The translations under genes were made by a program, and so were the position numbers. Of a DNA stretch of 64,000 bases, positions 30,398 to 45,012 are shown piece after piece. The first letter of the stretch is position 1; each line of letters begins with the position of its first letter. Under the pieces are notes generated by a model. The model searched no databases and was not told where the DNA came from. It saw only the letters and a program-made list of their open reading frames with translations. Source of the stretch: Paucimonas lemoignei (lineage in GTDB: Bacteria > Pseudomonadota > Gammaproteobacteria > Burkholderiales > Burkholderiaceae_D); assembly GCF_004342585.1 (NCBI RefSeq), contig NZ_SLZQ01000001.1:558001-622000 (forward strand). The letters run 5' to 3'.

Positions 30398-30437
30398 GTC
30401 CGTCAAGCTTGCTCAGACGATAATTGCCTGACTCGTC

Positions 30438-30443
30438 TATAAT
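30438..30443 (+). promoter_or_regulatory. Candidate -10 box of map
   Basis: Consensus TATAAT 65 nt upstream of the map ATG. No -35 at standard distance (TTGCTC at 30409 is too far). Confidence 0.4.
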
Positions 30444-30508
30444 CCGCTATTGACTATTTACTCTGCGGCGAATTACGTCGCTCTCCTCGCGCCGATCGTA
30501 GGATCATC

Positions 30509-31336
30509 ATGATTTCCATTAAAACCTCTGAAGATATCAAGGGCATGCGCGTAGCGTGCAAGCTGGCTGCCGAAGTCCTGGATTACATCACCCCTTTTAT
30601 CAAGCCAGGCGTCACCACTGGTGAAGTCGATCGCATTTGCCATGAATATATGGTCAACGTCCAAGGCACGATTCCTGCGCCGCTTAACTATTGCCCTCCA
30701 GGCTACACTCCCTACCCAAAGGCCACATGCACATCGGTCAACGACGTGGTGTGCCATGGCATACCGGGGGATAAGGTCCTGAAAAACGGCGATATCGTCA
30801 ATCTCGACATTACCGTCATCAAGGATGGCTATTTCGGCGATACCAGCCGCATGTTCTTCGTCGGCGAACCCTCGATCCTGGCGAAACGCCTGGTGGAGAC
30901 CACCTACGACTGTATGTGGCTGGGCATCGCGCAAGTCAAACCCGGCGCCCATCTCGGTGATATCGGCCACGCCATCCAGGTACATGCAGAGAAAGCCGGT
31001 TACAGCATCGTGCGCGAATTCTGCGGCCATGGCATCGGCAAGAATTTCCACGAGGATCCCCAGGTATTGCATTACGGCCGTCCCGGCACGCTGGAAGAAC
31101 TCAAGCCGGGCATGATCTTCACGATCGAGCCGATGCTTAACGCCGGCCGCCGTGAAATCCGTGAAATGGGCGACGGCTGGACCATCAAGACCAAGGACCG
31201 CAGCCTGTCTGCTCAGTGGGAGCATACCGTGCTGGTAACCGAAACCGGTTTCGAGGTCCTGACCGTATCCGCGGGCATGCCGGCGCCTCCGGCCTTCATC
31301 ACCCAACCGATCACCACCACGCCGCTTACCGCCTGA
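30509..31336 (+). CDS. map: Methionine aminopeptidase, type I
   Basis: Removes the initiator Met from nascent proteins. 275 aa, about ten longer than the E. coli enzyme owing to a Pro/Thr-rich C-terminal tail. Metal ligands are in NLDITVIKDGYFGDTSRMF (two Asp), FCGHGIGKNFHE (His), FTIEPML (Glu) and the C-terminal QWEHT region. It is divergent from rpsB, a common arrangement, and 12 nt upstream of glnD. Confidence 0.96.
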   Translation: MISIKTSEDIKGMRVACKLAAEVLDYITPFIKPGVTTGEVDRICHEYMVNVQGTIPAPLNYCPPGYTPYPKATCTSVNDVVCHGIPGDKVLKNGDIVNLDITVIKDGYFGDTSRMFFVGEPSILAKRLVETTYDCMWLGIAQVKPGAHLGDIGHAIQVHAEKAGYSIVREFCGHGIGKNFHEDPQVLHYGRPGTLEELKPGMIFTIEPMLNAGRREIREMGDGWTIKTKDRSLSAQWEHTVLVTETGFEVLTVSAGMPAPPAFITQPITTTPLTA

Positions 31337-31348
31337 GGCTGGCCGCCC

Positions 31349-33901
31349 ATGTCGACGCTTGCGATTACACTGAAGGAAAAACTCAAGGCCGACCGCCAGA
31401 ATCTCATCCATGCCTTCGAGACCTCGCACAAGCCTGACCGATTCCTGACGGGGCTTTCCCGCAGCGTGGATGCGGTATTGACGGAAGCCTGGGACTCCTT
31501 CGGCTTTCCGGCCGATACCGCACTGATCGCCGTCGGCGGTTATGGCCGCGGCGAACTGTTTCCCCACTCGGACGTGGACGTGCTGGTGCTGCTGGGGGGG
31601 GCGCCGGATTCCTCTCTTCAAGCCAAGCTGGAAGAACTGGTCCAGCTATTCTGGGACATCGGCCTGGAAATCGGCCATAGCATCCGAACCATCGATGAGT
31701 GCCTGACCGAGGCGGCAGGCGACATCACCGTGCAGACCAGCCTGCTGGAAGCGCGTTTCGTGACCGGCAACCGCAAGCAGTTCCGCTTTCTGTGCGAACG
31801 CCTGAATGCAGCGATGAATCCGCAAGCATTCTTCGAGGCGAAAACCCTGGAGATGCGCCAGCGTCACGTCAAATACGAGGACACGCCCTACAGTCTTGAG
31901 CCGAACGTGAAGGAAAGCCCGGGCGGGTTGCGCGACCTGCAGGTGATTCTCTGGGTTGCCAAGGCTGCCGGGCTGGGGGACTCCTGGCGCAAGCTGGCCG
32001 AGCGCGGTCTGATCACTCCGACCGAAGCACGCCAATTGACCCGCACGGAGCGGGCATTCAAGGATATTCGCATCCGCCTGCACCTTCATACGCGCCGCCA
32101 TGAAGACCGGCTGGTTTTTGATGTGCAGACGCCGATTGCCGAAACTTTCGGCTTCCAGACCACCGAGGCCCGCCGCGCCAGCGAGCATTTGATGCAGCAT
32201 TACTACTGGGCAGCCAAGGCCGCGACCCAGTTGAATACCATTCTTTTGCAGAACATCGGCGCGCAGCTTTTCCCGCAATCCGGCGAGCCGCATCCGATCA
32301 ATGAACGCTTCAATGAAGTCAATGGCCTGATCGATATCGCGCATGACGATACGTTCGAATCGACACCGTCATCCATGCTGGAAGTTTTCCTGCTGCGGGC
32401 GCAACATCCGGAAATCAAGGGAATGACCGCTCGCACCATGCGCGCCCTCTGGCATGCCCGCTTCAGGATCGATAGCCGCTTCCGTAGCGATCCGGTTAAT
32501 CGGGCGCTCTTCCTGCAAATCCTGCAAGCGCCGCAGGGGATCACGCATGCCTTGCGCGCCATGAACCAGACCAGCGTGCTGGGACGATACCTGCCGAACT
32601 TCCGCCGCATCATCGGCCAGATGCAGCACGACCTGTTCCATGCCTACACCGTGGACCAGCATATCCTGATGGTGGTGCGCAATGTGCGGCGCTTCACCAT
32701 GAGCGAGCATGCGCATGAATACCCATTCTGCAGCCAGCTCATGGCCGATTTCGCGCAGCCCTGGCTACTGTACATCGCCGCCCTTTTCCACGATATCGCC
32801 AAGGGCCGTGGCGGCGACCATTCCAAGCTGGGCATGGCCGATGCGCGCCGCTTCTGCAAGGATCACGGCTTGTCGAAGGAAGACACCGAGCTGGTGGTTT
32901 TCCTGGTAGAACATCATCTGACAATGTCGCAGGTCGCACAGAAACAGGACTTATCGGACCCGGACGTGATCCAGGCATTTGCCGATACCGTTCGCGATGC
33001 GCGCCATCTTACCGCGCTCTACCTGCTGACCGTGGCGGACATCCGCGGCACCAGCCCGAAAGTCTGGAATGCCTGGAAAGGCAAGCTGCTGGAAGACTTG
33101 TACCGGATTACCCTGCGCGTGCTGGGTGGCGAAACGCATTCTACCGACCGTGAACTTCGAAAGCGCCAGGATGAGGCGCTCAAGTCCTTGCGCTTATATG
33201 GCTTGCCGGAAAACGCCCACGAGAAATTGTGGGGCCAGCTCGATGTCGCTTATTTCCTGCGGCACGACGCATCCGACGTCGCCTGGCAGACTCGCGCACT
33301 GTACGACAAGACGAATAGCCTGGTCCCCGTGGTGAAATGCCGCCTGGCGCCGATCGGTGAAGGCTTGCAAGTCACGGTCTACCTGAAGGACCAGCTCGAT
33401 CTGTTCGCACGTATCTGCAGCTATTTCGACCGCAAGAATTTCAGCATCATCGACGCGAAGATTCATACGACGCGGCATGGCTATGCGCTGGATACGTTCC
33501 TGGTCACCGAACCGGCTTTCGCGAGCAACTATCGCGACATCATCAACCTGATCGAGCACGAACTCAGCCGCGAGCTGGCATCGCAAGACCCGTTGCAGGC
33601 GCCTTGCAAAGCGCGCCTGTCGCGCCAGTCGCGCACCTTCCCCGTCACGCCGACGGTGGACCTGCGTCCGGACGAGCGCGGGCAATACTATCTGCTGTCG
33701 GTTTCGGCCAATGACCGCAACGGCTTGCTGTATTCGATTGCGAATGTGCTGGCCCGGCATAAGCTGAATCTGCACACTGCCAAGATCATGACACTGGGCG
33801 AGCGCGTGGAAGACGTGTTCCTGGTGGACGGTCCCGTGCTCAACAATGCCCGCAGCCAGATCCAGCTTGAAACCGACCTGCTGGAAGCGCTGCGGGTCTG
33901 A
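31349..33901 (+). CDS. glnD: PII uridylyltransferase / uridylyl-removing enzyme
   Basis: Nitrogen sensor that uridylylates PII at low glutamine and removes UMP at high glutamine. 850 aa: nucleotidyltransferase domain with [17 protein letters not shown] (about residues 66-82), a helical linker, HD domain with [16 protein letters not shown] (about 480), and two C-terminal ACT domains that bind glutamine (about 675-760 and 785-850). A run of eight G at 31594-31601 falls in the nucleotidyltransferase domain. Probably co-transcribed with map. Confidence 0.96.
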   Translation: MSTLAITLKEKLKADRQNLIHAFETSHKPDRFLTGLSRSVDAVLTEAWDSFGFPADTALIAVGGYGRGELFPHSDVDVLVLLGGAPDSSLQAKLEELVQLFWDIGLEIGHSIRTIDECLTEAAGDITVQTSLLEARFVTGNRKQFRFLCERLNAAMNPQAFFEAKTLEMRQRHVKYEDTPYSLEPNVKESPGGLRDLQVILWVAKAAGLGDSWRKLAERGLITPTEARQLTRTERAFKDIRIRLHLHTRRHEDRLVFDVQTPIAETFGFQTTEARRASEHLMQHYYWAAKAATQLNTILLQNIGAQLFPQSGEPHPINERFNEVNGLIDIAHDDTFESTPSSMLEVFLLRAQHPEIKGMTARTMRALWHARFRIDSRFRSDPVNRALFLQILQAPQGITHALRAMNQTSVLGRYLPNFRRIIGQMQHDLFHAYTVDQHILMVVRNVRRFTMSEHAHEYPFCSQLMADFAQPWLLYIAALFHDIAKGRGGDHSKLGMADARRFCKDHGLSKEDTELVVFLVEHHLTMSQVAQKQDLSDPDVIQAFADTVRDARHLTALYLLTVADIRGTSPKVWNAWKGKLLEDLYRITLRVLGGETHSTDRELRKRQDEALKSLRLYGLPENAHEKLWGQLDVAYFLRHDASDVAWQTRALYDKTNSLVPVVKCRLAPIGEGLQVTVYLKDQLDLFARICSYFDRKNFSIIDAKIHTTRHGYALDTFLVTEPAFASNYRDIINLIEHELSRELASQDPLQAPCKARLSRQSRTFPVTPTVDLRPDERGQYYLLSVSANDRNGLLYSIANVLARHKLNLHTAKIMTLGERVEDVFLVDGPVLNNARSQIQLETDLLEALRV
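31594..31601 (+). repeat. G8 homopolymer inside glnD
   Basis: Eight consecutive G at codons 82-85 (Leu-Gly-Gly-Ala). A one-base slip would truncate GlnD early, leaving neither catalytic domain complete. Confidence 0.9.
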
Positions 33902-33942
33902 TTTTTATTTACCTATTCACGCCCTGAATCCCGGCATTTCCC

Positions 33943-34692
33943 ATGACTGAACCTCTACGCCTATCGAAACGCATGTCTGAACTCGGCCTTTGCTCGCGCC
34001 GAGAAGCGGATGAATGGATTGCGCGCGGCTGGGTGCGGGTGGATGGCAAGGTCGTCTCCGAACTCGGCAGCAAGGTCTTGCCGCACCAGCGCATCACCAT
34101 CGAACGCCAGGCCAGCGCCGAGCAGGCACGACGTGTCACCATCCTGATCAACAAGCCGATGGGGTACGTCAGCGGCCAGGCCGAAGATGGTTACAAACCT
34201 GCGGTTACGCTGATCGGCCCCGATACCCGCTGGAGCGAAGACAAGACGCCTCAGCAATTCCACCCCAGTCAGCTGAGAAGCCTGGTGCCGGCCGGCCGGC
34301 TGGATATCGATTCGGTCGGCTTGCTCGTCCTTACGCAGGATGGCCGTATCGCCAAACAGCTGATCGGCGAAGATACGTCCATCGAAAAAGAATACCTGGT
34401 AAGAGTGAAGTACTCCAAGCCTGGGCGCCTGCCGGATTCCGACTTGCGGCTCTTGAATCACGGGCTGTCTCTCGACGGCAAAAAGCTATTGCCGGCCAAA
34501 GTCAGCTGGCAAAATGACGACCAATTGCGCTTTATTCTGCGCGAGGGGAAAAAACGCCAGATCCGCCGCATGTGTGAAGCGGTAGGCTTGAAAGTGATCG
34601 GCTTGAAGCGGGTACGGATTGGGCGCGTCAAGCTCGGCGACCTGCCGCCCGGTCAGTGGCGCTATCTGCGGCCGGATGAGCAATTCCAGTGA
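33943..34692 (+). CDS. RsuA/RluB/RluF-family rRNA pseudouridine synthase
   Basis: Isomerises a uridine in rRNA. 249 aa: an N-terminal S4 RNA-binding domain ([20 protein letters not shown], about residues 5-60) and the catalytic domain with the Asp in [16 protein letters not shown] and the basic motif [17 protein letters not shown]. The insertion between LINKP and the catalytic motif, and overall length, make an RluF-like enzyme (23S position 2604) the best guess, but the exact target cannot be assigned. It follows glnD by 42 nt. Confidence 0.88.
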   Translation: MTEPLRLSKRMSELGLCSRREADEWIARGWVRVDGKVVSELGSKVLPHQRITIERQASAEQARRVTILINKPMGYVSGQAEDGYKPAVTLIGPDTRWSEDKTPQQFHPSQLRSLVPAGRLDIDSVGLLVLTQDGRIAKQLIGEDTSIEKEYLVRVKYSKPGRLPDSDLRLLNHGLSLDGKKLLPAKVSWQNDDQLRFILREGKKRQIRRMCEAVGLKVIGLKRVRIGRVKLGDLPPGQWRYLRPDEQFQ

Positions 34693-34805
34693 GCGTTGCG
34701 AATCGCAGAGACCTGATTCTTGAATATCGGCAAAACAAGAATTTCCAGATTGAGCGCGAATTATTTCTGGATTGAATGTCGTACCACCAGCGACGAGCCG
34801 GCCAG

Positions 34806-35338
34806 CTAGTCGTCGCGGCTGGCATCCAGGCCGGGAAAGAGAATTTCCGTATAACCGAATTTGCTGAAATCCCTGATCCGCATCGGGTACAGGATGCCTG
34901 CCAAATGATCGCATTCATGCTGCACCACGCGTGCATGGAAACCCTCGACTTCGCGCCGGATTGGATATCCATTGCGATCGCAGCCTTCATAACGCAGCTG
35001 CTTGTTACGCGGGACCATCCCGCGCAATCCGGGGACTGACAGACAGCCTTCCCAACCTTCCTCCATCTCGTCGGACAATGGCGTCAATAGCGGGTTGATC
35101 AGCACCGTCTCTGGAACCGGCGGCGCTTCAGGGTAGCGTGGATTACTGCCGAAACCGAAGATGACGACCTGGAGATTGACACCGATCTGGGGTGCAGCAA
35201 GGCCCGCGCCGTTTGCCGCATGCATAGTATCGAACATATCGGCAATCAGCGCATCGAGCTCGGCCGTGCCGAAACGCGCAACCGGCTCCGCCTGTCGCAA
35301 CAGGCGGGCATCTCCCATCTTCAATATCGGCCGGATGC

Positions 35339-35342
<4 letters not shown>
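34806..35342 (-). CDS. def: Peptide deformylase
   Basis: Removes the formyl group from the initiator fMet. 178 aa with all three motifs: [10 protein letters not shown] (motif I), EGCLSVPGL (motif II; catalytic Cys) and [13 protein letters not shown] (motif III; HExxH variant HECDH). The ATG overlaps the galU stop as ATGA. It is unlinked to fmt here, so it is probably a second deformylase besides a def-fmt copy elsewhere; that is inference. Confidence 0.93.
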
Positions 35343-39404
<4,062 letters not shown>

Positions 39405-39788
39405 ACCGCTTATGTCCTGGAAACGTTTTCGATGTTGGTTTGATGTCAATCAGACACATTATACGTAAGGCCAAACATTCATACATAGCAGAGCGAAATT
39501 GACTAGCTCTTCACGCTGTTTTTGGCTGCTTATGTGCATCAATTGACGTAGTTTAAAGGCTTTTCAAAGTGCAACGTTAGAAAATTGACAGCAATCAAAA
39601 AGCAAAATTTTTCAAATAATAAACTGCCAATTGTTGTGATTTGGAATGAATGCTTTGTTTCATCCTGAACGAATTTTCCAATCACGAAGCAATTTCAGAC
39701 AAGTCATTTTTATCCATTTTCACTTCTTCATCGGCTTGTCATTGCAGGTGCAAAATTTTATCGATACCCATTTGCGAGAAGGTGCATC
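39405..39788. other. AT-rich 384-bp gap between zipA and a small plus-strand gene
   Basis: Clearly more AT-rich than its surroundings, especially 39540-39760. It contains the candidate zipA -10 box and a consensus TTGACA at 39585-39590 on the plus strand without a good -10 at 17 bp. No convincing ORF, RNA gene or repeat seen. Confidence 0.5.
39458..39463 (-). promoter_or_regulatory. Candidate -10 box of zipA
   Basis: Consensus TATAAT on the minus strand, 54 nt upstream of the zipA ATG. The -35 region is weak. Confidence 0.45.
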
Positions 39789-39998
39789 ATGCTCAAACAG
39801 AAAGAACTTCGTTTTCAAGAACTGGCCATGCTTTCCGTCAGCCCGATTCTGCGCAATATTCATCACTGGTGGCTCCAGAAGGCCGAGCGCCACTACCTGA
39901 TTTGCGCGGACGTCGAAGAAAAACGCGCACGCGAAGCGCAACAGAACGTCGCCTATTATCAGAAACGTGCTGCGATGGCGCGCTCCGCACGTATTTAA
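39789..39998 (+). CDS. Small conserved-looking protein of unknown function, convergent with smc
   Basis: 69 aa, not recognised. Predicted mostly helical; hydrophobic in the first half (LAMLSVSPILRNIHHWWLQ) and basic, Arg/Ala-rich in the second (EEKRAREAQ, YYQKRAAMARSARI). No signal peptide or membrane span. Coding is supported by a GAAGG site 7 nt before the ATG and by third-position G/C preference like its neighbours. It lies between smc and zipA, which are usually adjacent, and in the opposite orientation; its stop is 7 nt from the smc stop. Confidence 0.6.
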   Translation: MLKQKELRFQELAMLSVSPILRNIHHWWLQKAERHYLICADVEEKRAREAQQNVAYYQKRAAMARSARI

Positions 39999-40005
39999 TT
40001 CCGCA

Positions 40006-43000
40006 TCACGCTGCCTGTGCTTCGGTGGCGAAACTCGCCGCCGACTCCATATCCACCGCCACGATGCGCGACACACCCTGCTCCTGCATTGTCACACCAA
40101 TCAACTGCTGAGCCATCTCCATCGCAATCTTGTTATGAGAAATAAACAGGAATTGCGTTTGCGATGACATGCGCTTGACCATGTTGGCGAACCGCTCGGT
40201 ATTGGCATCGTCCAACGGCGCATCAACCTCGTCTAGCAGGCAGAACGGTGCAGGATTCAACTGGAACATTGAAAACACCAGTGCCGTTGCCGTCAGCGCC
40301 TTTTCGCCGCCCGACAGCAAGTGAATGGTGGCGTTCTTCTTGCCCGGAGGCTGCGCCATCACCTGTACGCCGGAGTCGAGAATTTCATCGCCGGTCATGA
40401 TCAGTTTGGCGTTGCCGCCGCCGAACAGAATCGGGAACAGTTCCGAGAAATGGCGATTCACCTTGTCGAAGGTATCCTGCAGCAATTCGCGCGTTTCCTT
40501 GTCGATCTTGCTGATGGCATCTTCCAGCGTAGTGATGGCTTCCATCAGGTCCGCATTCTGCGAATCGAGGAAATTCTTGCGCTCGGAGGCCTGTGCCAAT
40601 TCATCCAGCGCGGCAAGATTGACTGCTCCCAGCGCCGCGATGGCATTGGTCAGTCGCGTCACTTCGCCTTGCAGATAGGACGGCTTCAGATCCGGATTGA
40701 TTTTCTCCGACAGCGCGGCCTCATCTGCCTGCGCTTCCACCAGTTGTTGCGCATACTGTTCCTGGTTCAGGCGTGCAGCCTGCTCTTTCAGCTGCAATTC
40801 CGTGATGCGATCGCGCTGCGGCTGCAGGCTGCGCTCGGATTGCATGCGCGCCTCTTCATGATGACGCAGCTTTTGCGAAAGCTGGTCCAGCTCATGGCGT
40901 GCATCAGCCAGGGCACGCTCCTGCTCGCTGCGTTTCTCCAGTAAGGATTGCAATCCGGCCTGGGCAGCCTGGTCGTCCAGGCTTTCCAGTTCGAGCTGGC
41001 CTTGTTGCATGCTGGCGAAGAGTTGTTGTGCCTGTTCCTGCGCGGTGGCGATGCTGCGCTTTAATTCCTCGATCTTGTTGCGCTGGGACTTTTCCGCAAA
41101 CTCGGCTTCTTGCGCAGCTCTTTCCAGGTCGCGCAAGCGCACCCGCGCATCGTTCAATTGCTGTTCCTTGGCAAGGTAAGCCGTCTGTCCTTGCTCGTGC
41201 GTTTCCTGCAGCTCCGCCAGCTCCATGTCGAGCTGCTCGAACTTCGCTTCCGATTCCGCCTTGATCTGCTGCTGTTCGGCTTCCTGTTCCTCAATCTCGG
41301 CCAGCTCTTCAGCGATCTGGCTGCTGCGCTGATTGAAGCGTTCCTGCACTTCCGACAGCTTCATGACTTCGATCTGCAAGCCATGCGCGGCCTGGGTAAG
41401 GCTTTGCACGCGCAGGCGGTATTCCTGCAAGCGCTGGGTCGCCTGCGTCAGCGCGGCATCGGCACGCACCACGCGCGTCCTGGCTTCGTCAGCCAGCATC
41501 TGCTGCGCGCGCAACTGCTTGGTGATATTGTCGATTTCCAGCTGGCGCGCCAGCATGCCATCCTGCTCGGAGTCGGATGCGTAGAAGCGAACGCTGGACT
41601 TGCTGATGACATGTCCCTGCCTGGTGACGAAATAGCCGCCTACCGGCAGCTTGTCGCGGTCGGCAAAGGCCGCAGCCGCATCCTCGGCGATGAAGATATT
41701 GTGCAGCCAGTCCTGCATCAGCGCGCGCAGGCCGGGATCGTTCAACTGCAGCAGGCCTAGCATGGGCTTCAATCCTGCCGGCGCGTCGACCGTGCCGGCA
41801 GGTGAGGTATTGGCGCTGTAGAGCGCCAGCTTGGCCGGCGGCGCGTCACTGAAGAAAGCCTTGGCCCAGTCTAGATTGGACATCTCCAGCGCCGAGGTGC
41901 GCTCGCGCAGCACCGACTCCAGCGCTGTCTCCCAACCGGCATCAATCTGCAGCTTTTGCCACAGGCGCGGCAACTCTCCCAATTCATGCTTTTGCAGCCA
42001 GGGTTGCACCTTGCCTTGCGACTGCACGCTGTCCTGCAACTGCTTCAGCGCATTCAAACGGGCTTCCAGCTTGGCATTCGCGGCGGTTTCGTTATTGACT
42101 TGTTCCTGCGCGGCGCGGCGTTCTTCTTCCAGCCTGGGCTGCTGCTCCTGGGCTTCTTCAAGCTGCGCCTGCGCTTCTTCCAGCGCCATCTGTTTCTCTT
42201 CGAGCTGCGCTTTCAGATTGGCCAGGTGCGTGCCGTCCGGCATGCTCATGCCATTCTTTTCCTGCGACAGACGGTCGCGACGCACCGCCAGATTCGCCAG
42301 AATATTGGACGCATTGCGCTGATGGGCGGATTCCAGCTCGATCTGCTGCTGGATTTGCATGATCTTGCTGCGAGATTCGTTGGATCGCAGCTGCGCTTCG
42401 CGCCAGGCTTGCTCCAGGGCCGGTAGCGCTTCACCTTGCTGCTGAGCGATTTGCTGGGCTTGCTCGACGCGCGCGGCCTGTTCTTCCAGCATCAGATCGG
42501 CTTCAGCCAACTCTTCCTGATATTGGCTGCCTTGGCGCTGCCACTGGTCGCGCTGCGCAGTCAGCGAGTTCAACTGCGACTGCAGGCGGCCGCGCGATTC
42601 GATGACGAATTTGATCTGCGCCTCCAGACTGCCGATCTCGGAGTTGGTCTGGTACAGGTGGCCCTGAGCCTGGTGCAAACGGTCGCCGGCAGCATAATGT
42701 GCCTGGCGCATGTGCTCGAGCTCGGTTTCGACATGGCGCAACTTGGCCATCTGCTCTTCCAGGTCGGTCTGCGCCTTTTCGATTTCACGAAAAACCTTTT
42801 CCTGCTCGGCCTTGGCTTCATTTTTCCGCACCAGCCACAGCAGCTTTTGTTTTTCTTCCTGGTCTGCCTGCAACTCGTGGAACTTGCGCGCCACTTCCGC
42901 CTGGCTTTCGAGCTTTTCCAAGTTGGCGTTCAGCTCACGCAGGATATCCTCGACACGCGTGAGGTTTTCGCGGGTGTCGTGCAGCCGGTTTTCAGTTTCG

Positions 43001-43533
43001 CGGCGGCGCTCCTTGTATTTCGATACGCCGGCGGCTTCTTCGAGGAAGACGCGCAACTCTTCCGGGCGCGCCTCGATGATCCGGGAAATCATGCCCTGGC
43101 CGATAATGGCGTAAGCGCGTGGGCCGAGGCCCGTGCCGAGGAAGATATCCTGGATATCGCGCCGGCGCACGGACTGGTTATTGATGTAATAAGTCGAGGT
43201 ACCGTCGCGGGTTAGCGTGCGCTTGACGGCGATTTCGGCAAACTGGCTCCACTGCCCTGCCGCCTTGCCGTCAGCATTGTCGAATACCAGCTCGACCGAT
43301 GCACGTCCGGCTGGCTTACGGTGCGTCGAACCATTGAAGATCACGTCCTGCATCGACTCGCCGCGCAACTCGGAGGCTTTCGATTCGCCCAGCACCCAGC
43401 GCACGGCATCGATGATGTTGGATTTACCACAGCCGTTCGGGCCGACGACGCCAACGAGCTGGCCCGGCACCTGAAAATGCGTGGGATCGACGAAGGATTT
43501 AAAACCCGACAATTTAATGGATGTTAAACGCAC
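40006..43533 (-). CDS. smc: Chromosome segregation protein SMC
   Basis: Condensin ATPase that organises the chromosome with ScpA/ScpB. 1175 aa, GTG start. The Walker A site GPNGCGKSNIIDAV is near residue 32; a long coiled coil (about 170-500) leads to the hinge (about 515-640), a second coiled coil returns (about 660-1000), and the C-terminal head has LSGGEKALTATALVFSMF plus the Walker B CLLDEVDAPLDDAN. Full length, no break. Confidence 0.97.
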   Translation of the reverse strand: MRLTSIKLSGFKSFVDPTHFQVPGQLVGVVGPNGCGKSNIIDAVRWVLGESKASELRGESMQDVIFNGSTHRKPAGRASVELVFDNADGKAAGQWSQFAEIAVKRTLTRDGTSTYYINNQSVRRRDIQDIFLGTGLGPRAYAIIGQGMISRIIEARPEELRVFLEEAAGVSKYKERRRETENRLHDTRENLTRVEDILRELNANLEKLESQAEVARKFHELQADQEEKQKLLWLVRKNEAKAEQEKVFREIEKAQTDLEEQMAKLRHVETELEHMRQAHYAAGDRLHQAQGHLYQTNSEIGSLEAQIKFVIESRGRLQSQLNSLTAQRDQWQRQGSQYQEELAEADLMLEEQAARVEQAQQIAQQQGEALPALEQAWREAQLRSNESRSKIMQIQQQIELESAHQRNASNILANLAVRRDRLSQEKNGMSMPDGTHLANLKAQLEEKQMALEEAQAQLEEAQEQQPRLEEERRAAQEQVNNETAANAKLEARLNALKQLQDSVQSQGKVQPWLQKHELGELPRLWQKLQIDAGWETALESVLRERTSALEMSNLDWAKAFFSDAPPAKLALYSANTSPAGTVDAPAGLKPMLGLLQLNDPGLRALMQDWLHNIFIAEDAAAAFADRDKLPVGGYFVTRQGHVISKSSVRFYASDSEQDGMLARQLEIDNITKQLRAQQMLADEARTRVVRADAALTQATQRLQEYRLRVQSLTQAAHGLQIEVMKLSEVQERFNQRSSQIAEELAEIEEQEAEQQQIKAESEAKFEQLDMELAELQETHEQGQTAYLAKEQQLNDARVRLRDLERAAQEAEFAEKSQRNKIEELKRSIATAQEQAQQLFASMQQGQLELESLDDQAAQAGLQSLLEKRSEQERALADARHELDQLSQKLRHHEEARMQSERSLQPQRDRITELQLKEQAARLNQEQYAQQLVEAQADEAALSEKINPDLKPSYLQGEVTRLTNAIAALGAVNLAALDELAQASERKNFLDSQNADLMEAITTLEDAISKIDKETRELLQDTFDKVNRHFSELFPILFGGGNAKLIMTGDEILDSGVQVMAQPPGKKNATIHLLSGGEKALTATALVFSMFQLNPAPFCLLDEVDAPLDDANTERFANMVKRMSSQTQFLFISHNKIAMEMAQQLIGVTMQEQGVSRIVAVDMESAASFATEAQAA

Positions 43534-43701
43534 GTTATCGACTTAATCCGAGAAAATTCGACAAAATAGCCGCATCCGGTAGCCGGGCCCGCGGTCGGGC
43601 TGGAGCGATCCGGGCGGCGCGCAAGGGGCTAATCATAACATTGAAGCTGTGCCATTCCGCCATTTCAGCAAGCCTCAGGCGGCAGGCAGCAGCATGGAAG
43701 G

Positions 43702-43707
43702 TATAAT
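43702..43707 (+). promoter_or_regulatory. Candidate -10 box of the dapC operon
   Basis: Consensus TATAAT 63 nt upstream of the dapC GTG in the smc-dapC divergent gap; the -35 at 17 bp (GCGGCA) is poor. Confidence 0.4.
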
Positions 43708-43769
43708 GTTGCACTTTCGTACGCCATTGAATTTGTTGGCTTTTTAATATCGCTTAGCCTTATTTCGCC

Positions 43770-44981
43770 GTGAATCCACTTTTAGAGAAGCTGCAACCCT
43801 ATCCTTTCGAAAAATTGCGCAAGCTGTTTGCGGACGTTAAGCCAAATGCGGCTTATTCCCCCATCAGCCTGGGCATTGGCGAACCAAAGCATCCTACGCC
43901 GGCTTTCATCCGACAATCGCTTGCCGACAGCCTCGATGGCCTGGCGGCCTATCCGGCCACGGCTGGCAGCGATGCCTTGCGCACGGCGATCGCCGGCTGG
44001 CTGGAGCGCCGTTACGGTTTGCCGAAGCTGGATATCGCGTCGCAGATCCTGCCGGTGTGCGGTTCGCGAGAAGCGCTGTTCGCCTTGGCTCAAACCGTGA
44101 TCGATCCGCGCCGCGGCGATGCCCTGGTGGCTTGCCCGAATCCTTTCTATCAGATTTACGAAGGCGCGGCCTACCTCGCTGGCGCGCAACCTTACTTTCT
44201 TAATTCCGACCCGGCGCGCAACTTCGCACCGGACTACAGAAGCGTTCCGGCTGACGTATGGGAACGCGTGCAGCTGCTGTATCTCTGCTCGCCCGGCAAT
44301 CCGACCGGCGCCGTGTTGACACTGGAAGACTGGAAGGAATTGTTTGCCCTGTCCGACCGCTACGGCTTCGTGATCGCCTCGGACGAGTGCTATTCGGAGA
44401 TTTACTTCAAGGATGAAGCCCCGCTGGGCGGCATGGAAGCTGCACATAAGCTGGGGCGCGAAGGCTATCCGCGCCTGATTTCTTTTTCCAGCCTGTCCAA
44501 GCGTTCCAACGTGCCGGGCATGCGTTCGGGATTTGTCGCCGGCGATGCGACGATTCTGAAAAAATTCCTCCTGTACCGCACCTATCACGGCAGCGCCATG
44601 AGCCCGTCGATCCAGTCGGCGTCGATCGCGGCCTGGAATGATGAAATCCACGTGCAGGAAAACCGCGCGAAATACATCCAGAAATTCAATGAGGTCACGC
44701 CGCTGCTGGCGGAAGTGCTGGATGTCGCCCTGCCGGATGCCGGTTTCTACCTGTGGGCAAAGGTAGACAAGCTCGCGTCGATCTCGGATGTCGACTTCGC
44801 CAAACGCCTGTATGCCGAATATAATGTGACCGTTCTGCCCGGCAGCTACCTGGCTCGCGAAGCGCACGGCATCAACCCGGGTGAAAACCGCGTCCGCATG
44901 GCGCTGGTCGCCGAGACGGCGGAATGTCTCGAAGCTGCCAAGCGCATCGTTGAATTCACCCGCAAGCTGGCCGCAAACTGA
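43770..44981 (+). CDS. dapC: Succinyldiaminopimelate aminotransferase DapC
   Basis: PLP-dependent class I/II aminotransferase that converts N-succinyl-2-amino-6-ketopimelate to N-succinyl-diaminopimelate in lysine and murein synthesis. 403 aa, GTG start. The PLP Lys is in SFSSLSKRSNVPGMRSG (about residue 245), with SPGNPTGAV and SDECYSEIYF also typical. Placement directly before dapD and near dapE supports DapC over other aminotransferases of the fold. Confidence 0.93.
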   Translation: MNPLLEKLQPYPFEKLRKLFADVKPNAAYSPISLGIGEPKHPTPAFIRQSLADSLDGLAAYPATAGSDALRTAIAGWLERRYGLPKLDIASQILPVCGSREALFALAQTVIDPRRGDALVACPNPFYQIYEGAAYLAGAQPYFLNSDPARNFAPDYRSVPADVWERVQLLYLCSPGNPTGAVLTLEDWKELFALSDRYGFVIASDECYSEIYFKDEAPLGGMEAAHKLGREGYPRLISFSSLSKRSNVPGMRSGFVAGDATILKKFLLYRTYHGSAMSPSIQSASIAAWNDEIHVQENRAKYIQKFNEVTPLLAEVLDVALPDAGFYLWAKVDKLASISDVDFAKRLYAEYNVTVLPGSYLAREAHGINPGENRVRMALVAETAECLEAAKRIVEFTRKLAAN

Positions 44982-45012
44982 TTTCTCCACCATTCAATAG
45001 ATAGATACCGAC

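Noticed and set aside
30473-31621. 382-codon minus-strand frame over map and glnD
   Set aside because: Antisense to two conserved genes; no independent support.
39646-39900. 84-codon frame overlapping the small gene before smc
   Set aside because: Phe/His-rich and out of frame with the better-supported ORF at 39789-39998, which has a ribosome binding site and proper codon use.
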